In this document: positions 1 to 9,386 of the stretch, piece after piece
Position numbering within the stretch: position 1 is the first letter of the stretch
Layout: every line of letters starts with the position of its first letter
Source: Algoriphagus alkaliphilus
Lineage (GTDB): Bacteria > Bacteroidota > Bacteroidia > Cytophagales > Cyclobacteriaceae
Assembly: GCF_900103735.1 (NCBI RefSeq)
Contig: NZ_FMXE01000009.1
Location: forward strand, 1 to 64,000
Length of the DNA: 64,000 nucleotides
Direction of reading: 5' to 3'
Made by a program: the position numbers and the translations under genes
The notes under the pieces: model-generated
Seen by the model: the letters and a program-made list of their open reading frames with translations, nothing else
Database searches by the model: none
Told to the model about the DNA's origin: nothing

Positions 1-2
1 AC

Positions 3-296
3 TTCAAAGACCTTTTCGGTATATCCGACCTGTTTGCAACTTCATCCTTATTTAAATGGATAACCAATGCCTACGGCAGAAAGATCGCTGAAATAGATAA
101 GGTGGTAGATATGTTCAAAAACCATATAAGTGGCGTTTTAAACGCTTTAACCCAGCGACTCTCAAATGCCATGGCCGAACGGCTTAATGGTAAGATCCAA
201 GAACTTAAAACAGTGGGAAGAGGATATAGAACATTCGCCAACTTTAGAAGTGCTATTTTATTCTTTAACGGTGGATTAGACCTATATCCCCACTAA
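3..296 (+). CDS. ISL3-family transposase, C-terminal part (gene begins left of the window)
   Basis: The reading frame is open from the window edge to the stop at 294-296, giving 97 residues of a transposase C-terminus. The stretch NAMAERLNGKIQELK followed by GRGYRTFANFRS is the usual end of ISL3-type DDE transposases, in which the last conserved acidic residue lies in the (A)E-x-x-N-x-K-I segment. An ATG at 102 lies inside the frame but is not a natural start. Just after the stop, bases 301-311 read AGGGTAGAACC, which resembles the terminal repeat end typical of ISL3 elements and would place the element boundary near 311. Only one end is visible, so completeness cannot be judged. Confidence 0.75.
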   Translation, partial: FKDLFGISDLFATSSLFKWITNAYGRKIAEIDKVVDMFKNHISGVLNALTQRLSNAMAERLNGKIQELKTVGRGYRTFANFRSAILFFNGGLDLYPH

Positions 297-338
297 CTTA
301 AGGGTAGAACCAATATTAATAAGATAATATTTAACTAA

Positions 339-593
339 AAAATTTTTAAAAAGTCCGGAAAAGAAAATCTTCTTAATCATTTGATTTCGCCCATTTGTTT
401 AGTTTTAATTCTTGCATTTTTAACCTTCTCCATGGTGTTAGTAGGCAGGACAGGAAAGGAGATGGTAAAGACCTACGATTTTACCCAAGCATTCGGATTT
501 TGGCAGAATGGTTTTTTTGACTTGATGGGTTTTACCCTTCAGATGATGATGATCTTGGTTTGGTTGTGGGTGTCGATTTTTTACTTTTTTTGA
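339..593 (+). pseudogene. N-terminal remnant of a short-chain fatty acid (AtoE-type) transporter
   Basis: This frame opens after a stop at 336-338 and ends at 593. It encodes about 84 residues with two hydrophobic segments and the pattern PICLVLILAFLTF ... FWQNGFFDLMGFTLQMMMILV. That resembles the N-terminus of the AtoE/short-chain fatty acid permease family, whose members normally have roughly 440 residues and about a dozen membrane segments. There is no ATG at the expected position; TTG at 381 is the only nearby start-like codon. Truncation at both ends, beside an insertion-sequence end at about 311, suggests a gene destroyed by transposition. The family assignment is from pattern memory and is moderate. 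Confidence 0.45.
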
Positions 594-733
594 ATTAAAT
601 GTGTGATGAAAAGTTTAAAAACTCGAACAAACACTACAATCCAGTCTGCGGTTGATTACCTTTTCTGAGGGCTTTTCCCTATATTCGCACTTGAAAAAAA
701 TCGATCCTTTTATCCACATAAATATCCAAAATA

Positions 734-2998
734 ATGGCTTTTGATATCGAAATGATCAAAGCGGTGTACGCCCGGTTTCCGGAGCGAATCGCAGCAGCGC
801 GAAAGGCTGTAGGGCGCCCACTTACTTTGACAGAAAAAATTCTTTATGCGCATTTGAGTGAAGGTTCTGCTTCTCAGGCATATAGTAGAGGTGCTTCTTA
901 TGTTGATTTTCAGCCTGATCGTGTGGCGATGCAAGATGCAACAGCGCAAATGGCCCTTCTTCAATTCATGCAGGCAGGCCGAGACCAAGTGGCTGTCCCA
1001 TCTACTGTACACTGCGATCACCTGATCCAAGCAGAAGTAGGTGCCGCAAAAGATTTAACAAAAGCCAAAGATAAAAACAAAGAAGTCTATGATTTTTTGG
1101 CATCAGTATCCAATAAATACGGAATTGGATTTTGGAAGCCGGGAGCGGGGATCATTCACCAAGTGGTGTTGGAAAATTATGCTTTCCCAGGAGGAATGAT
1201 GATCGGAACCGATTCACACACACCAAATGCAGGCGGACTAGGAATGATCGCAATCGGTGTTGGTGGTGCTGATGCCTGCGACGTAATGGCGGGCTTAGCT
1301 TGGGAACTGAAGTTTCCCAAATTAATCGGGGTCAAGCTCACTGGAAAAATGTCCGGCTGGACCTCTGCCAAAGATGTAATTCTTAAAGTAGCCGGAATTC
1401 TTACCGTAAAAGGAGGAACTGGAGCAATCGTTGAATATTTTGGCGATGGCGCACGCTCGCTTTCTGCTACCGGTAAAGGTACAATCTGTAATATGGGTGC
1501 CGAAATTGGTGCTACTACTTCTATCTTTGGTTATGATCAGAAATCAGCAGCATACTTTCAGGGAACGGGCAGAGCGGACGTTGCAGCGCTTGCTGATTCA
1601 ATTGCCGAGCATTTGACCGGTGACGAGGAAGTCTATGCAAACCCGGGAGTGTATTTTGATCAAGTAATTGAAATCAATCTTTCTGAACTGGAACCGCATG
1701 TGAACGGCCCTTTCACCCCGGATTTGGCATGGCCAATTTCCAAATTTGCTGCAGCAGTAAGGGAAAATGGTTGGCCTGCCAAATTGGACGTAGGATTGAT
1801 TGGCTCTTGTACCAACTCCTCCTATGAGGATATCTCCAGAGCGGCTTCGTTGGCTCAGCAGGCAGTAGACAAAAAACTTGTTGCCAGATCTGAATATACG
1901 ATTACTCCGGGTTCAGAGCAGGTTCGATTTACTGTAGAGCGGGATGGTTTCTTGGATACTTTTGGAAAAATGGGCGGCGTAGTGTTGGCAAATGCATGCG
2001 GTCCTTGTATCGGACAGTGGGCTCGTCATGGTGCCGAAAAACAAGAGAAAAACTCCATCATCACTTCTTTCAACAGAAACTTTGCAAAGCGGGCGGACGG
2101 TAATCCAAATACCCACGCATTTGTAGCTTCTCCTGAGATTGTAACAGCCTTGGCCATTGCGGGTAATTTGACTTTCAATCCCTTGACAGATACCCTGACC
2201 AATGCGGATGGAAATGCCGTGATGTTGGACGAGCCGACGGGAATGGAACTTCCACCAAGAGGATTTGCAGTGGAAGATGCCGGCTATCAGGCTCCTGCTG
2301 AAGATGGTTCAAAAGTAAGTGTACTGGTTGATCCTAATTCCGATCGACTACAATTACTCGACTCTTTTAAGCCTTGGGAAGGGACTGACCTGAAAGGATT
2401 GAAACTATTGATAAAAGCAAAAGGGAAGTGTACCACTGACCACATCTCTATGGCAGGTCCTTGGTTGAAGTACCGAGGTCATTTGGATAACATTTCAAAT
2501 AACATGCTGATCGGTGCAGTCAATTATTTCAATGATTCTACCAATAGTGTAAAAAACCAATTGACTGGTGAATATGCTGAGGTTCCTGCTACTCAGCGAA
2601 ATTACAAACAGAACGGAATCGGTTCTATTGTGGTGGGTGACGAGAACTATGGAGAAGGTTCTTCCAGAGAGCACGCTGCTATGGAGCCTAGATTTCTTGG
2701 AGTAAGGGCAATATTGGTAAAGTCTTTTGCACGTATTCATGAGACAAACCTTAAAAAGCAGGGAATGCTGGCATTGACTTTCGCTAATCCTACTGATTAT
2801 GAATTGATTCGTGAAGACGATTCCATTGACATCGTGGGTTTGACTTCGTTCCTGCCTGGAAAACCTTTGGAAGTGGTTTTGAATCACAATGATGGAACTG
2901 CCCAAACGATTACCGTGAATCACACCTACAATGAAGGCCAAATCATGTGGTTCAAAGCAGGTTCTGCATTGAACTTGATCAAGGCTGCAATTTCTTAA
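734..2998 (+). CDS. acn: Aconitate hydratase, mitochondrial-type
   Basis: Encodes a 754-residue aconitase that interconverts citrate and isocitrate in the cytoplasmic TCA cycle. The three cysteines binding the [4Fe-4S] cluster are visible: Cys359 in GSCTNSS, and Cys422 and Cys425 in [21 protein letters not shown] and the swivel-domain GSSREHAA motif are also present. Length and motif wording match the mitochondrial/Bacteroidota aconitase group rather than AcnA/IRP1 (about 890 residues) or AcnB. A TATATTCG box at 680-687 could be the -7 element of its promoter, but no good -33 element is found at the normal distance. It is followed by a clear terminator and is probably monocistronic. Confidence 0.95.
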   Translation: MAFDIEMIKAVYARFPERIAAARKAVGRPLTLTEKILYAHLSEGSASQAYSRGASYVDFQPDRVAMQDATAQMALLQFMQAGRDQVAVPSTVHCDHLIQAEVGAAKDLTKAKDKNKEVYDFLASVSNKYGIGFWKPGAGIIHQVVLENYAFPGGMMIGTDSHTPNAGGLGMIAIGVGGADACDVMAGLAWELKFPKLIGVKLTGKMSGWTSAKDVILKVAGILTVKGGTGAIVEYFGDGARSLSATGKGTICNMGAEIGATTSIFGYDQKSAAYFQGTGRADVAALADSIAEHLTGDEEVYANPGVYFDQVIEINLSELEPHVNGPFTPDLAWPISKFAAAVRENGWPAKLDVGLIGSCTNSSYEDISRAASLAQQAVDKKLVARSEYTITPGSEQVRFTVERDGFLDTFGKMGGVVLANACGPCIGQWARHGAEKQEKNSIITSFNRNFAKRADGNPNTHAFVASPEIVTALAIAGNLTFNPLTDTLTNADGNAVMLDEPTGMELPPRGFAVEDAGYQAPAEDGSKVSVLVDPNSDRLQLLDSFKPWEGTDLKGLKLLIKAKGKCTTDHISMAGPWLKYRGHLDNISNNMLIGAVNYFNDSTNSVKNQLTGEYAEVPATQRNYKQNGIGSIVVGDENYGEGSSREHAAMEPRFLGVRAILVKSFARIHETNLKKQGMLALTFANPTDYELIREDDSIDIVGLTSFLPGKPLEVVLNHNDGTAQTITVNHTYNEGQIMWFKAGSALNLIKAAIS

Positions 2999-3018
2999 TT
3001 TTAGCAAAATTAAAGTAA

Positions 3019-3048
3019 AGCCGTAGCGTCCTCGTTACGGCTTTTTTT
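3019..3048 (+). terminator. Rho-independent terminator after aconitase
   Basis: The inverted arms AGCCGTA and TACGGCT enclose a short loop and are followed by seven T residues. The hairpin starts 20 bases after the aconitase stop codon and ends ahead of the porin gene, so it separates the two transcripts. Confidence 0.8.
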
Positions 3049-3058
3049 CAATCCAACG

Positions 3059-4276
3059 ATGAAGAATTTTTCTCAAAATGGTTTCTTTCCAGTCTTTCTG
3101 TCAATCTTCCTATTCAGTTTGATTTCTTCAACTGCATTCGCTCAAGTAGAAAGTGATGAAAGAGCACTGCTAAATGTGAAGAATGGGATCAGTATTTCCA
3201 AGGATTCACTTTTTATGCTAAATCTCAGATTTAGAATGCAAAATCGGTTTGGATTTAAAACAGAAAGCGGAGAAAATTTATCCATTGAGGAGACTGATTT
3301 TCGGGTAAGAAGACTGAGGTTGCGTTTTGACGGGTATGTTTTAAATCCAAGAATCCAGTATTACATCCAGTTTGGATTTTCCAGATCGGATCTTGACTTG
3401 GATGCCGGTGAATTTGCACAGCCGATCCGGGATGCAATTATTTACTATTACCTGAAACCAAATCTATATTTTGGATTTGGTCAGTCTAAGTTACCCGGTA
3501 ACAGAGAACGGGTGATTAGCTCGGGAAACCTCCAATTTGCCGACCGTTCCATTGCAAATGGAGTTTTTACCCTTGACCGAGATTTTGGTTTTTTCGGATA
3601 TTATACCCTGACGACAAGGGGTAAAGCAGAATATCACTTAAAAGGAGCATTAAACACAGGAGAGGGAAGAAATCCCTCACCGGGAGATGGGGGCTTGAGC
3701 TATACAGGGAGATTTGAATATCTGCCATTTGGCAGCTTCCTGAATAATGGAGACTACTCTGAGGGAGATCTCGAATTCGAAACTACTCCAAAATTGTCGG
3801 TTGGTTTGACTTATAATTTGAATAAAAAAGGTGAAAGGGCTAGGGGGCAAATCGGCAAGTACCTGTATGAACAGCGGGATCAGAATGTATTTATCGCAGA
3901 TGCCATGTTCAAATACAGGGGGTGGGGAGTGCTCACAGAATACTTTCATCGAAGTTCTTCAGATCCGATTACTGAGAATGCACAGGGACTCAAACGAGCC
4001 GTTTGGGTAGGAAAGGGTACAAATGTCCAATTCAGCAAAATGATTTCCGGAAAATCGGAGTTGGCATTTCGTTATGCAGCTGTAAGACCTGATGGATCCA
4101 TAGAAGGACTTGAAAAAAGAAGTGAAGAAACCAACTTGGGGTTTACCCGATATTTGAATGGGCATCGGATCAAAATTCAGGCAAATTTTGGATACAGTTG
4201 GTTTGATGGTGTATTAGAACTGCAGAATACTGACAATTTTTGGTTTGGAACCTTCCAAGTTGAATTTGGAATTTAA
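3059..4276 (+). CDS. Phosphate-selective porin O/P-type outer-membrane protein
   Basis: A 405-residue outer-membrane barrel. Residues 1-28 are a signal peptide ending in STAFA before Gln29. The mature part has the layout of the OprO/OprP porin family: an N-terminal strand block (LNLRFRMQNRFGF), the charged segment DFRVRRLRLRFDGYV, YYIQFGFSRSDLD, then FGFGQSKLPGNRER with positively charged residues near the constriction, and a C-terminal strand ending in a hydrophobic residue. Members form trimeric channels for phosphate or other anions, but in Bacteroidota the substrate is usually unproven. It starts 10 bases after the preceding terminator, so its promoter must overlap the end of the aconitase unit or readthrough must supply it. 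Confidence 0.85.
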   Translation: MKNFSQNGFFPVFLSIFLFSLISSTAFAQVESDERALLNVKNGISISKDSLFMLNLRFRMQNRFGFKTESGENLSIEETDFRVRRLRLRFDGYVLNPRIQYYIQFGFSRSDLDLDAGEFAQPIRDAIIYYYLKPNLYFGFGQSKLPGNRERVISSGNLQFADRSIANGVFTLDRDFGFFGYYTLTTRGKAEYHLKGALNTGEGRNPSPGDGGLSYTGRFEYLPFGSFLNNGDYSEGDLEFETTPKLSVGLTYNLNKKGERARGQIGKYLYEQRDQNVFIADAMFKYRGWGVLTEYFHRSSSDPITENAQGLKRAVWVGKGTNVQFSKMISGKSELAFRYAAVRPDGSIEGLEKRSEETNLGFTRYLNGHRIKIQANFGYSWFDGVLELQNTDNFWFGTFQVEFGI

Positions 4277-4313
4277 TTTTTTTTGCAAAAAAATGTATTT
4301 ATAATTTATTTTA

Positions 4314-4345
4314 TTTGGCATGAAATACAAATTGCTGTATGTTTA
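4314..4345 (+). promoter_or_regulatory. Bacteroidota-type promoter for the hybrid histidine kinase
   Basis: TTTG at 4314-4317 is separated by 20 bases from TATGTTTA at 4338-4345. This agrees closely with the Bacteroidota housekeeping promoter (-33 TTTG, -7 TAnnTTTG), with one mismatch at the last base. It lies about 60 bases upstream of the kinase start codon in an otherwise AT-rich gap. Confidence 0.5.
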
Positions 4346-4405
4346 CAAGATGAAAGCACCCTGAATTGATTACTTTCAGTGTAAAGACCCAGGAATAATA
4401 ATTCG

Positions 4406-7339
4406 ATGCAAGACAAAGGAATAAACAGCACGTTTAAAAAGATCATTTACGAATCTTCGGAAATGGTATTCCTTGCTGACGATTCCTATCCCTATTCCAT
4501 TTTTTATGCAAACGAATCCTTTGAGGAGGAGATCGGAGAATCCCTAAAAGACAAAACTTTGGTCGGGCTGGGGCTTGATATTAACGCTTACATATTCAAA
4601 GAAGAGCTGATTCTTTCCCATAAAAAAAAGGATTATTTGTTCAAACTTGAATTGCCCCAAGAAAGTGGATCAAATTATTTTCTTTTCTACAAAGGGAAAG
4701 AGGTAAAAACCCACGGACTTCCAAGTAAAAAAGAAGCCTATCAATTTTTTACTTCTAAACTCGATCTGATAGCTATCGGAAAATATGATCATCTGACTTA
4801 TTTAAACTTGACCGTTTTACCGGTACTGGGTTACGAAGCGGAAGAATTATTGAACACAAATCTTTGCCCATTCATTCATGAGGAGGATTTAGACCGAGTC
4901 CAGCAAATCTGGAAAACTCACCAAAAAAGTCAGGAAGTTGCTTTTTGTGAAATGCGTTTTTTGGGAAAAGACGGAAAATATCGAAATCTGGAATGCTCGG
5001 TGCAATTCAATCCAGAGACATTTTTTCTTATTGCGAGGGATATTACGAATCGAGTTATCCAGTCAAAAAATGACAAGAAATTAGATTCTTTGCTTAATAA
5101 GGTACCGGAATTGACAAAATCCGGAAAATGGAGAGCTGATTTGGATTCCGGTGAATTAGTATTGGAACTAGCCTCTGAAACTATCCTAGTGAAACATTTG
5201 GAGAAAGGAGTGCTTACTGATTTGTTTAAGGCTAATTTTTTAAATCAAATCAGAGAATCTGCTTCAGCTTTGAATCCCCAACAGGAAGAGTTTGAAGGGG
5301 AAATCCAGATTTCAGAAAAGTTAAATCTTGGCTATACGGCCTTTTTCCCGGAGAAAAATAGAACCCTTGTTTGGGGAATAATCTGGGATGATAGTTTAAG
5401 TCGAAAAATTAAAAATGAATTAAATTTTCATCAAAGGCTTTGGGTCGAATCGCCTGAGGCGATGATGATAGTGGAGCCGAATGGGAAAGTTTTTTTGACA
5501 AACCATCAAATGCTTGAATTTTTTGGGTTTGAAAAAAACACCGAAATTTCTCATTTGAAGGACTTGAATAGCTATTTTGAAGAATCTGATCAATGGTCAG
5601 AATGGATTCATTCTTCAACTTTGGACCATTCGATCACGAGGTTCACAACCCTTTTGACTAACGAAAAGGGAAAACAGCTTACCCTCGAAGTAGCTGCCAA
5701 AAATGTAGCGTTTAACGATTCTGAATACATCTCGCTTTCATTCAGGAATATATCCGAAAAAATAAAACTTGAGGAAAAGGTCGAAGCCAGCAGTAATTTC
5801 CTGATGAATCTTACCGAGCAGGTTCCCGGAGGATTGTACCAAATGGTATTGAATGCTGAAGGACAAATGAATTTCTCCTTTCTTTCCAAAGGGATTAATT
5901 CTGTCTTGGGACTTTCACCTCAGGAAATTCAGGACTTCTCAGACATTTCTTCCGCAATATCAAAGGTACATCCACAGGATCTGCCTCAGGTAATTATGTC
6001 TTCGGTAGCGTCTGCCCGAAAACTGGAACCATGGCAGTGTCAGTTTCGGGTCAAATCAGGGGAGAATAATCAAGATTATCATTGGGTACTCGGAGCTGCC
6101 AGACCTCAAGCTTTGGAAAACGGAGATATGGTCTGGTATGGTTACCTTACTGATATTTCAAAACAGAAGGAATTCGAAGCCAAATTGGATGAGGCTAGGA
6201 TGGCTGCGGAAAAGGCCAATCAAATCAAATCAGATTTCCTTTCCATGATCAGTCATGAGTTGCGGACGCCCCTCAATGCGATTTCAGGATCAGTTTATTC
6301 TCTTTTCCATGATGAACACACGGAGAATCAAAAATCCGCACTCAATACGATCAATTTTGCGGTAGACAATTTGATTATCATGATCAATGATCTTTTGGAT
6401 TTCCAAAAAATCGAGGCTGGAAAATTAACCATAGAGAAGATTCCGTTTAATCTGAAAAATATTGTCGATCAGGTATTGAAAGGTTTATCTTTCCATGCAA
6501 AAGACAGCAAAAATAAGCTTGAATTGCACTTGTCAGAAGGACTTGACATCGCTGTCAAAGGAGACAAAACCCGACTTTCACAGGTAATGAATAATTTGAT
6601 CACCAACGCCCTCAAGTTTACCAATGAAGGAAATGTGGATGTGAAAATCGAACTGCTTGAACATGAAAGAAATAAGGTAAAAGTTTACTTTGAAGTAAAA
6701 GATACGGGAATAGGAATTGCACCGGAAGACCAAGGAAAAATATTCAATGATTTTGACCAGGTCAAGCCAACATTCAGCTCAAAATATGGAGGTACAGGCC
6801 TTGGGCTATCGATCACCAGAAAACTCCTAAACTTGATGGGGGGTAAAATCGGGTTGGATTCTGATGTGGGAAAAGGCAGCAGGTTCTTTTTTGAATTGGA
6901 ATTTGATTTAGCTGAATTGGAACTTACACCTCCATCTAAAGTGGAGAATTCCCCCCCTTCAATTAAAAGTATTCATCTTCTGATGGCTGAAGACAATGAG
7001 GTGAATTCACTGGTCTTAGGAAAAATCATTAAAAAATGGGGCTATACTTTTGAGCGGGCTCACAACGGACAAGAAGCTGTGGAGGCCGTGAAAAATGGGA
7101 AATTTGACTGCATTTTGATGGATATTCAGATGCCCGTTATGGATGGTTTTGAAGCTACTATCGCGATAAAGAAATTTTCCAATACTCCGATAATTGCCCT
7201 GACTGCTGCGGCAAAGCTCGAAATCATGGAGCGAATCGATGAATGTGAGTTTGAGGGCTTTGTAGCCAAACCAATTGATGCAGCAGAACTTCTGAAAAAG
7301 ATCAAAGAAGTGATCGCGGAGAAAAGCTACAAGGCCTGA
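4406..7339 (+). CDS. Cytoplasmic PAS-rich hybrid sensor histidine kinase/response regulator
   Basis: A 977-residue hybrid kinase without membrane segments, so it probably senses an intracellular signal. PAS-like modules are seen at about 110-215, 330-450 and 465-590, with a weaker one at the N-terminus. The HisKA domain carries the phospho-acceptor His617 in SHELRTPLN. The HATPase domain has the N-box NNLITNALKFTNEG, G1 box DTGIGIAP and G2 box GGTGLGL. A C-terminal receiver (about 853-970) has phospho-acceptor Asp906 in CILMDIQMPVMDG. No transcription factor gene is adjacent; the separate receiver and Hpt proteins at 38.3-39.4 kb could be phosphorelay partners, but that is speculation. It converges with the downstream TPR gene, the two overlapping by 13 bases. 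Confidence 0.92.
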   Translation: MQDKGINSTFKKIIYESSEMVFLADDSYPYSIFYANESFEEEIGESLKDKTLVGLGLDINAYIFKEELILSHKKKDYLFKLELPQESGSNYFLFYKGKEVKTHGLPSKKEAYQFFTSKLDLIAIGKYDHLTYLNLTVLPVLGYEAEELLNTNLCPFIHEEDLDRVQQIWKTHQKSQEVAFCEMRFLGKDGKYRNLECSVQFNPETFFLIARDITNRVIQSKNDKKLDSLLNKVPELTKSGKWRADLDSGELVLELASETILVKHLEKGVLTDLFKANFLNQIRESASALNPQQEEFEGEIQISEKLNLGYTAFFPEKNRTLVWGIIWDDSLSRKIKNELNFHQRLWVESPEAMMIVEPNGKVFLTNHQMLEFFGFEKNTEISHLKDLNSYFEESDQWSEWIHSSTLDHSITRFTTLLTNEKGKQLTLEVAAKNVAFNDSEYISLSFRNISEKIKLEEKVEASSNFLMNLTEQVPGGLYQMVLNAEGQMNFSFLSKGINSVLGLSPQEIQDFSDISSAISKVHPQDLPQVIMSSVASARKLEPWQCQFRVKSGENNQDYHWVLGAARPQALENGDMVWYGYLTDISKQKEFEAKLDEARMAAEKANQIKSDFLSMISHELRTPLNAISGSVYSLFHDEHTENQKSALNTINFAVDNLIIMINDLLDFQKIEAGKLTIEKIPFNLKNIVDQVLKGLSFHAKDSKNKLELHLSEGLDIAVKGDKTRLSQVMNNLITNALKFTNEGNVDVKIELLEHERNKVKVYFEVKDTGIGIAPEDQGKIFNDFDQVKPTFSSKYGGTGLGLSITRKLLNLMGGKIGLDSDVGKGSRFFFELEFDLAELELTPPSKVENSPPSIKSIHLLMAEDNEVNSLVLGKIIKKWGYTFERAHNGQEAVEAVKNGKFDCILMDIQMPVMDGFEATIAIKKFSNTPIIALTAAAKLEIMERIDECEFEGFVAKPIDAAELLKKIKEVIAEKSYKA

Positions 7340-8259
7340 GCTTTTTGATAGTATTCCTGGACCAAATCCATTTCAGGATAATTTTTGACAAGATCAGTAA
7401 GGTATTGCAAAGCAGAAATTTTGTCTCCTTTCATTACATAGTAAATCCCCTTATTCCGTAAGGCAAATGGGTTTTTTGTATCTAATTGAATACTTTGATT
7501 GATGAGATCTATAGCTTCTTCAGGTCGGTCCAAAAAAAGCAGGTATAATCCTTTATTGTTGTAGAAATACGCTTGTCTGTTGTCAAGTACGATGGCCTTC
7601 TCCACGGAAGTTAAAGCGTCTTTCACATTCCCTTCCTCGAAATATATCATCGATCGGAGGTTGTGCAGGTTGGGTTCCGATGGATTTATAATTTCCGCCT
7701 TGGAAAGTATAGCTTTAGCGGACTCGTATTGTTTTAAATAATACCGGATGGTCGCCTGATTGACCAGGAGGTCTGAATTAGTAGGGTCCAGTGTAGATGC
7801 TTTTTCAAATGCCTGAAGTGCTACAGGGAAATCTTTAAGTTTTTCCTGACTAAGCCCTGTTAAGAAGTAGCTTTTCCAGTTGTCGCTTTCAAGCTTTAGC
7901 AGTCGATCGGCATCCTCCCGTGCTTTATAAAATTCTCCGTTGTCCAAGTAATTTAGACCTCTTTGAAAAATAGCCTCAAAGTATTCCGGACGGAATTGGA
8001 TGGCTTTACTTAGGTCTGCTATGCTTTCATCCAGCTGATTGAGTTTAAGATGTGCCATTGCTTTATTAAAATAAGCGTCAGCATAAGTGGAGTCCAACTT
8101 GATGGCCTCGCTGTAGAAGACAATCGCAGATTTCGGGTCGTTTTCCACCAGTTTTTCATTTCCTTTCAATAGGAAACGGCCTTTTTTATTTTCCTCACTA
8201 TCACAGCTGATTAAAGTGAGGATCCAAAATCCCAGGATAATTTTATTCAGTATTCTCAT
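7327..8259 (-). CDS. TPR-repeat lipoprotein
   Basis: Encodes 310 residues from the ATG at 8257-8259. I chose it over the upstream ATG at 8328 because it gives a proper lipoprotein signal, MRILNKIILGFWILTLISC, with lipid-anchored Cys19. The remainder is a run of about seven to eight tetratricopeptide repeats, recognisable by recurring A-Y-F-N-K-A and P-x-Y/N patterns such as DAYFNKAMAHLKLNQL. TPR lipoproteins act as periplasmic or outer-membrane scaffolds; the partner is unknown. The start overlaps the end of the AI-2E permease gene by 17 bases, so the two are probably co-translated. Confidence 0.85.
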   Translation of the reverse strand: MRILNKIILGFWILTLISCDSEENKKGRFLLKGNEKLVENDPKSAIVFYSEAIKLDSTYADAYFNKAMAHLKLNQLDESIADLSKAIQFRPEYFEAIFQRGLNYLDNGEFYKAREDADRLLKLESDNWKSYFLTGLSQEKLKDFPVALQAFEKASTLDPTNSDLLVNQATIRYYLKQYESAKAILSKAEIINPSEPNLHNLRSMIYFEEGNVKDALTSVEKAIVLDNRQAYFYNNKGLYLLFLDRPEEAIDLINQSIQLDTKNPFALRNKGIYYVMKGDKISALQYLTDLVKNYPEMDLVQEYYQKAQAL

Positions 8260-9337
8260 TTTTTGATTTAGGCTTTTCGTCTTTTTTTTCCTCGCCCAAA
8301 AGCATTGCAAATGGTTTGGTGTTTTCACTCAGGTCAAATATTTCCCTAAGAATAGCCATGGCTGGAATTACCAGAATCATCCCGGCAACTCCCCAAATTG
8401 CGGCTCCTACAAGTAAGCCCAAAAAGGTAATGAATGCATTCAAGTTTACGTTTCCACCGACAATTTTTGGAGTCAGGAAGTTACTTTCTATCATTTGAAT
8501 CACTTGGTAAATCGCCAAGGCAGCAATCGGGACAAACAAACTGTCCATGGTCAAAAACGAATAAACAGCTGGCAATAAAGCGCCGACAAAAGGTCCGATG
8601 TAGGGTATGATGTTTAATACTGCCCCAATAATCCCAAAGAATATTGCATGCTTGATCCCCAATACCGAATAGGCGGTGATATTCAGAATAGCCAAAATGA
8701 CCATTACTTTACCTACACCGGTGATGTAATTTTGAATTACTTTCCGGAGGTTGGTTATTCTCATTTTCACCAAAGCCGGGTCTTTGTCTTGATATATTTT
8801 CACCATCATTTTGGTAAGATGATCCCGATAGAGAAGAAAGAAAAACATGAATACCGGAATTAATACCAAGCCCGAAAGCGAGCCAATTGCCTTCAGCGCA
8901 AATGCAGAAATGCTAAAGCTATTTTCAGTAAGCATCTTCGCAATCGAATCTGACTTGGCTTTTTCTGCCAGATTTTCACTAAATCCCAGGTTGTCGGTGG
9001 TCCAAGTGTCTATTCCTTCGGCCACAGAGACCAGACGGGCTGAGACATTATTGAAGTCCTTGGTGAAGCTCACTACGTTTCCGATGATAAAGCTGATCAA
9101 ACCTACCACAATGGCTATCATTAGCAATAATGAGATCACACTTGATACTGTTCGTGGAACCTTATATTTCTCCAAAAACATACTGAAGGGTGTGAAAAGA
9201 ATTGCGAAAAATCCGCCCATGAAAAGTGGCACCAAAAGGCTTTTGCCAACAATCAGGAATAAGATCAAAACAATAATGAATGCCATTACCGAAAGGGCTT
9301 TCAAGTAGGCAGGCATATTCATTGGCTTGGGTATCAT
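8243..9337 (-). CDS. AI-2E/PerM-family membrane permease
   Basis: A 364-residue polytopic inner-membrane protein of the AI-2E (PerM/YdiK/TqsA) family. Hydrophobic helices sit near the N-terminus (ALSVMAFIIVLILFLIVG, then PLFMGGFFAILFTPF and SVISLLLMIAIVVGLISF). After a central soluble stretch comes the conserved membrane half containing GIIGAVLNIIPYIGPFVGA, the family hallmark. The tail is charged and lysine-rich. Family members export autoinducer-2 or act as Na+/H+ antiporters; which applies here cannot be read from sequence. Met7 (MNMPAYLK) is an alternative start. It is the first gene of a two-gene unit with the overlapping TPR lipoprotein. Confidence 0.88.
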   Translation of the reverse strand: MIPKPMNMPAYLKALSVMAFIIVLILFLIVGKSLLVPLFMGGFFAILFTPFSMFLEKYKVPRTVSSVISLLLMIAIVVGLISFIIGNVVSFTKDFNNVSARLVSVAEGIDTWTTDNLGFSENLAEKAKSDSIAKMLTENSFSISAFALKAIGSLSGLVLIPVFMFFFLLYRDHLTKMMVKIYQDKDPALVKMRITNLRKVIQNYITGVGKVMVILAILNITAYSVLGIKHAIFFGIIGAVLNIIPYIGPFVGALLPAVYSFLTMDSLFVPIAALAIYQVIQMIESNFLTPKIVGGNVNLNAFITFLGLLVGAAIWGVAGMILVIPAMAILREIFDLSENTKPFAMLLGEEKKDEKPKSKNENTE

Positions 9338-9386
9338 AAAATAGAAATTTGGAAAAAAGTGCAGGACTAAGCTATAGCTTTTTTAA

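Noticed and set aside
710..1030. Minus-strand open frame of 106 codons within the aconitase gene
   Set aside because: It is antisense to an intact conserved enzyme gene and has no family features or start signal.
2495..3007. Minus-strand open frame of 170 codons within the aconitase gene
   Set aside because: It is a shadow of the aconitase codon pattern, with no recognisable protein.
8847..9308. Plus-strand open frame of 153 codons inside the AI-2E permease gene
   Set aside because: Antisense shadow; low-complexity residues and no start context.
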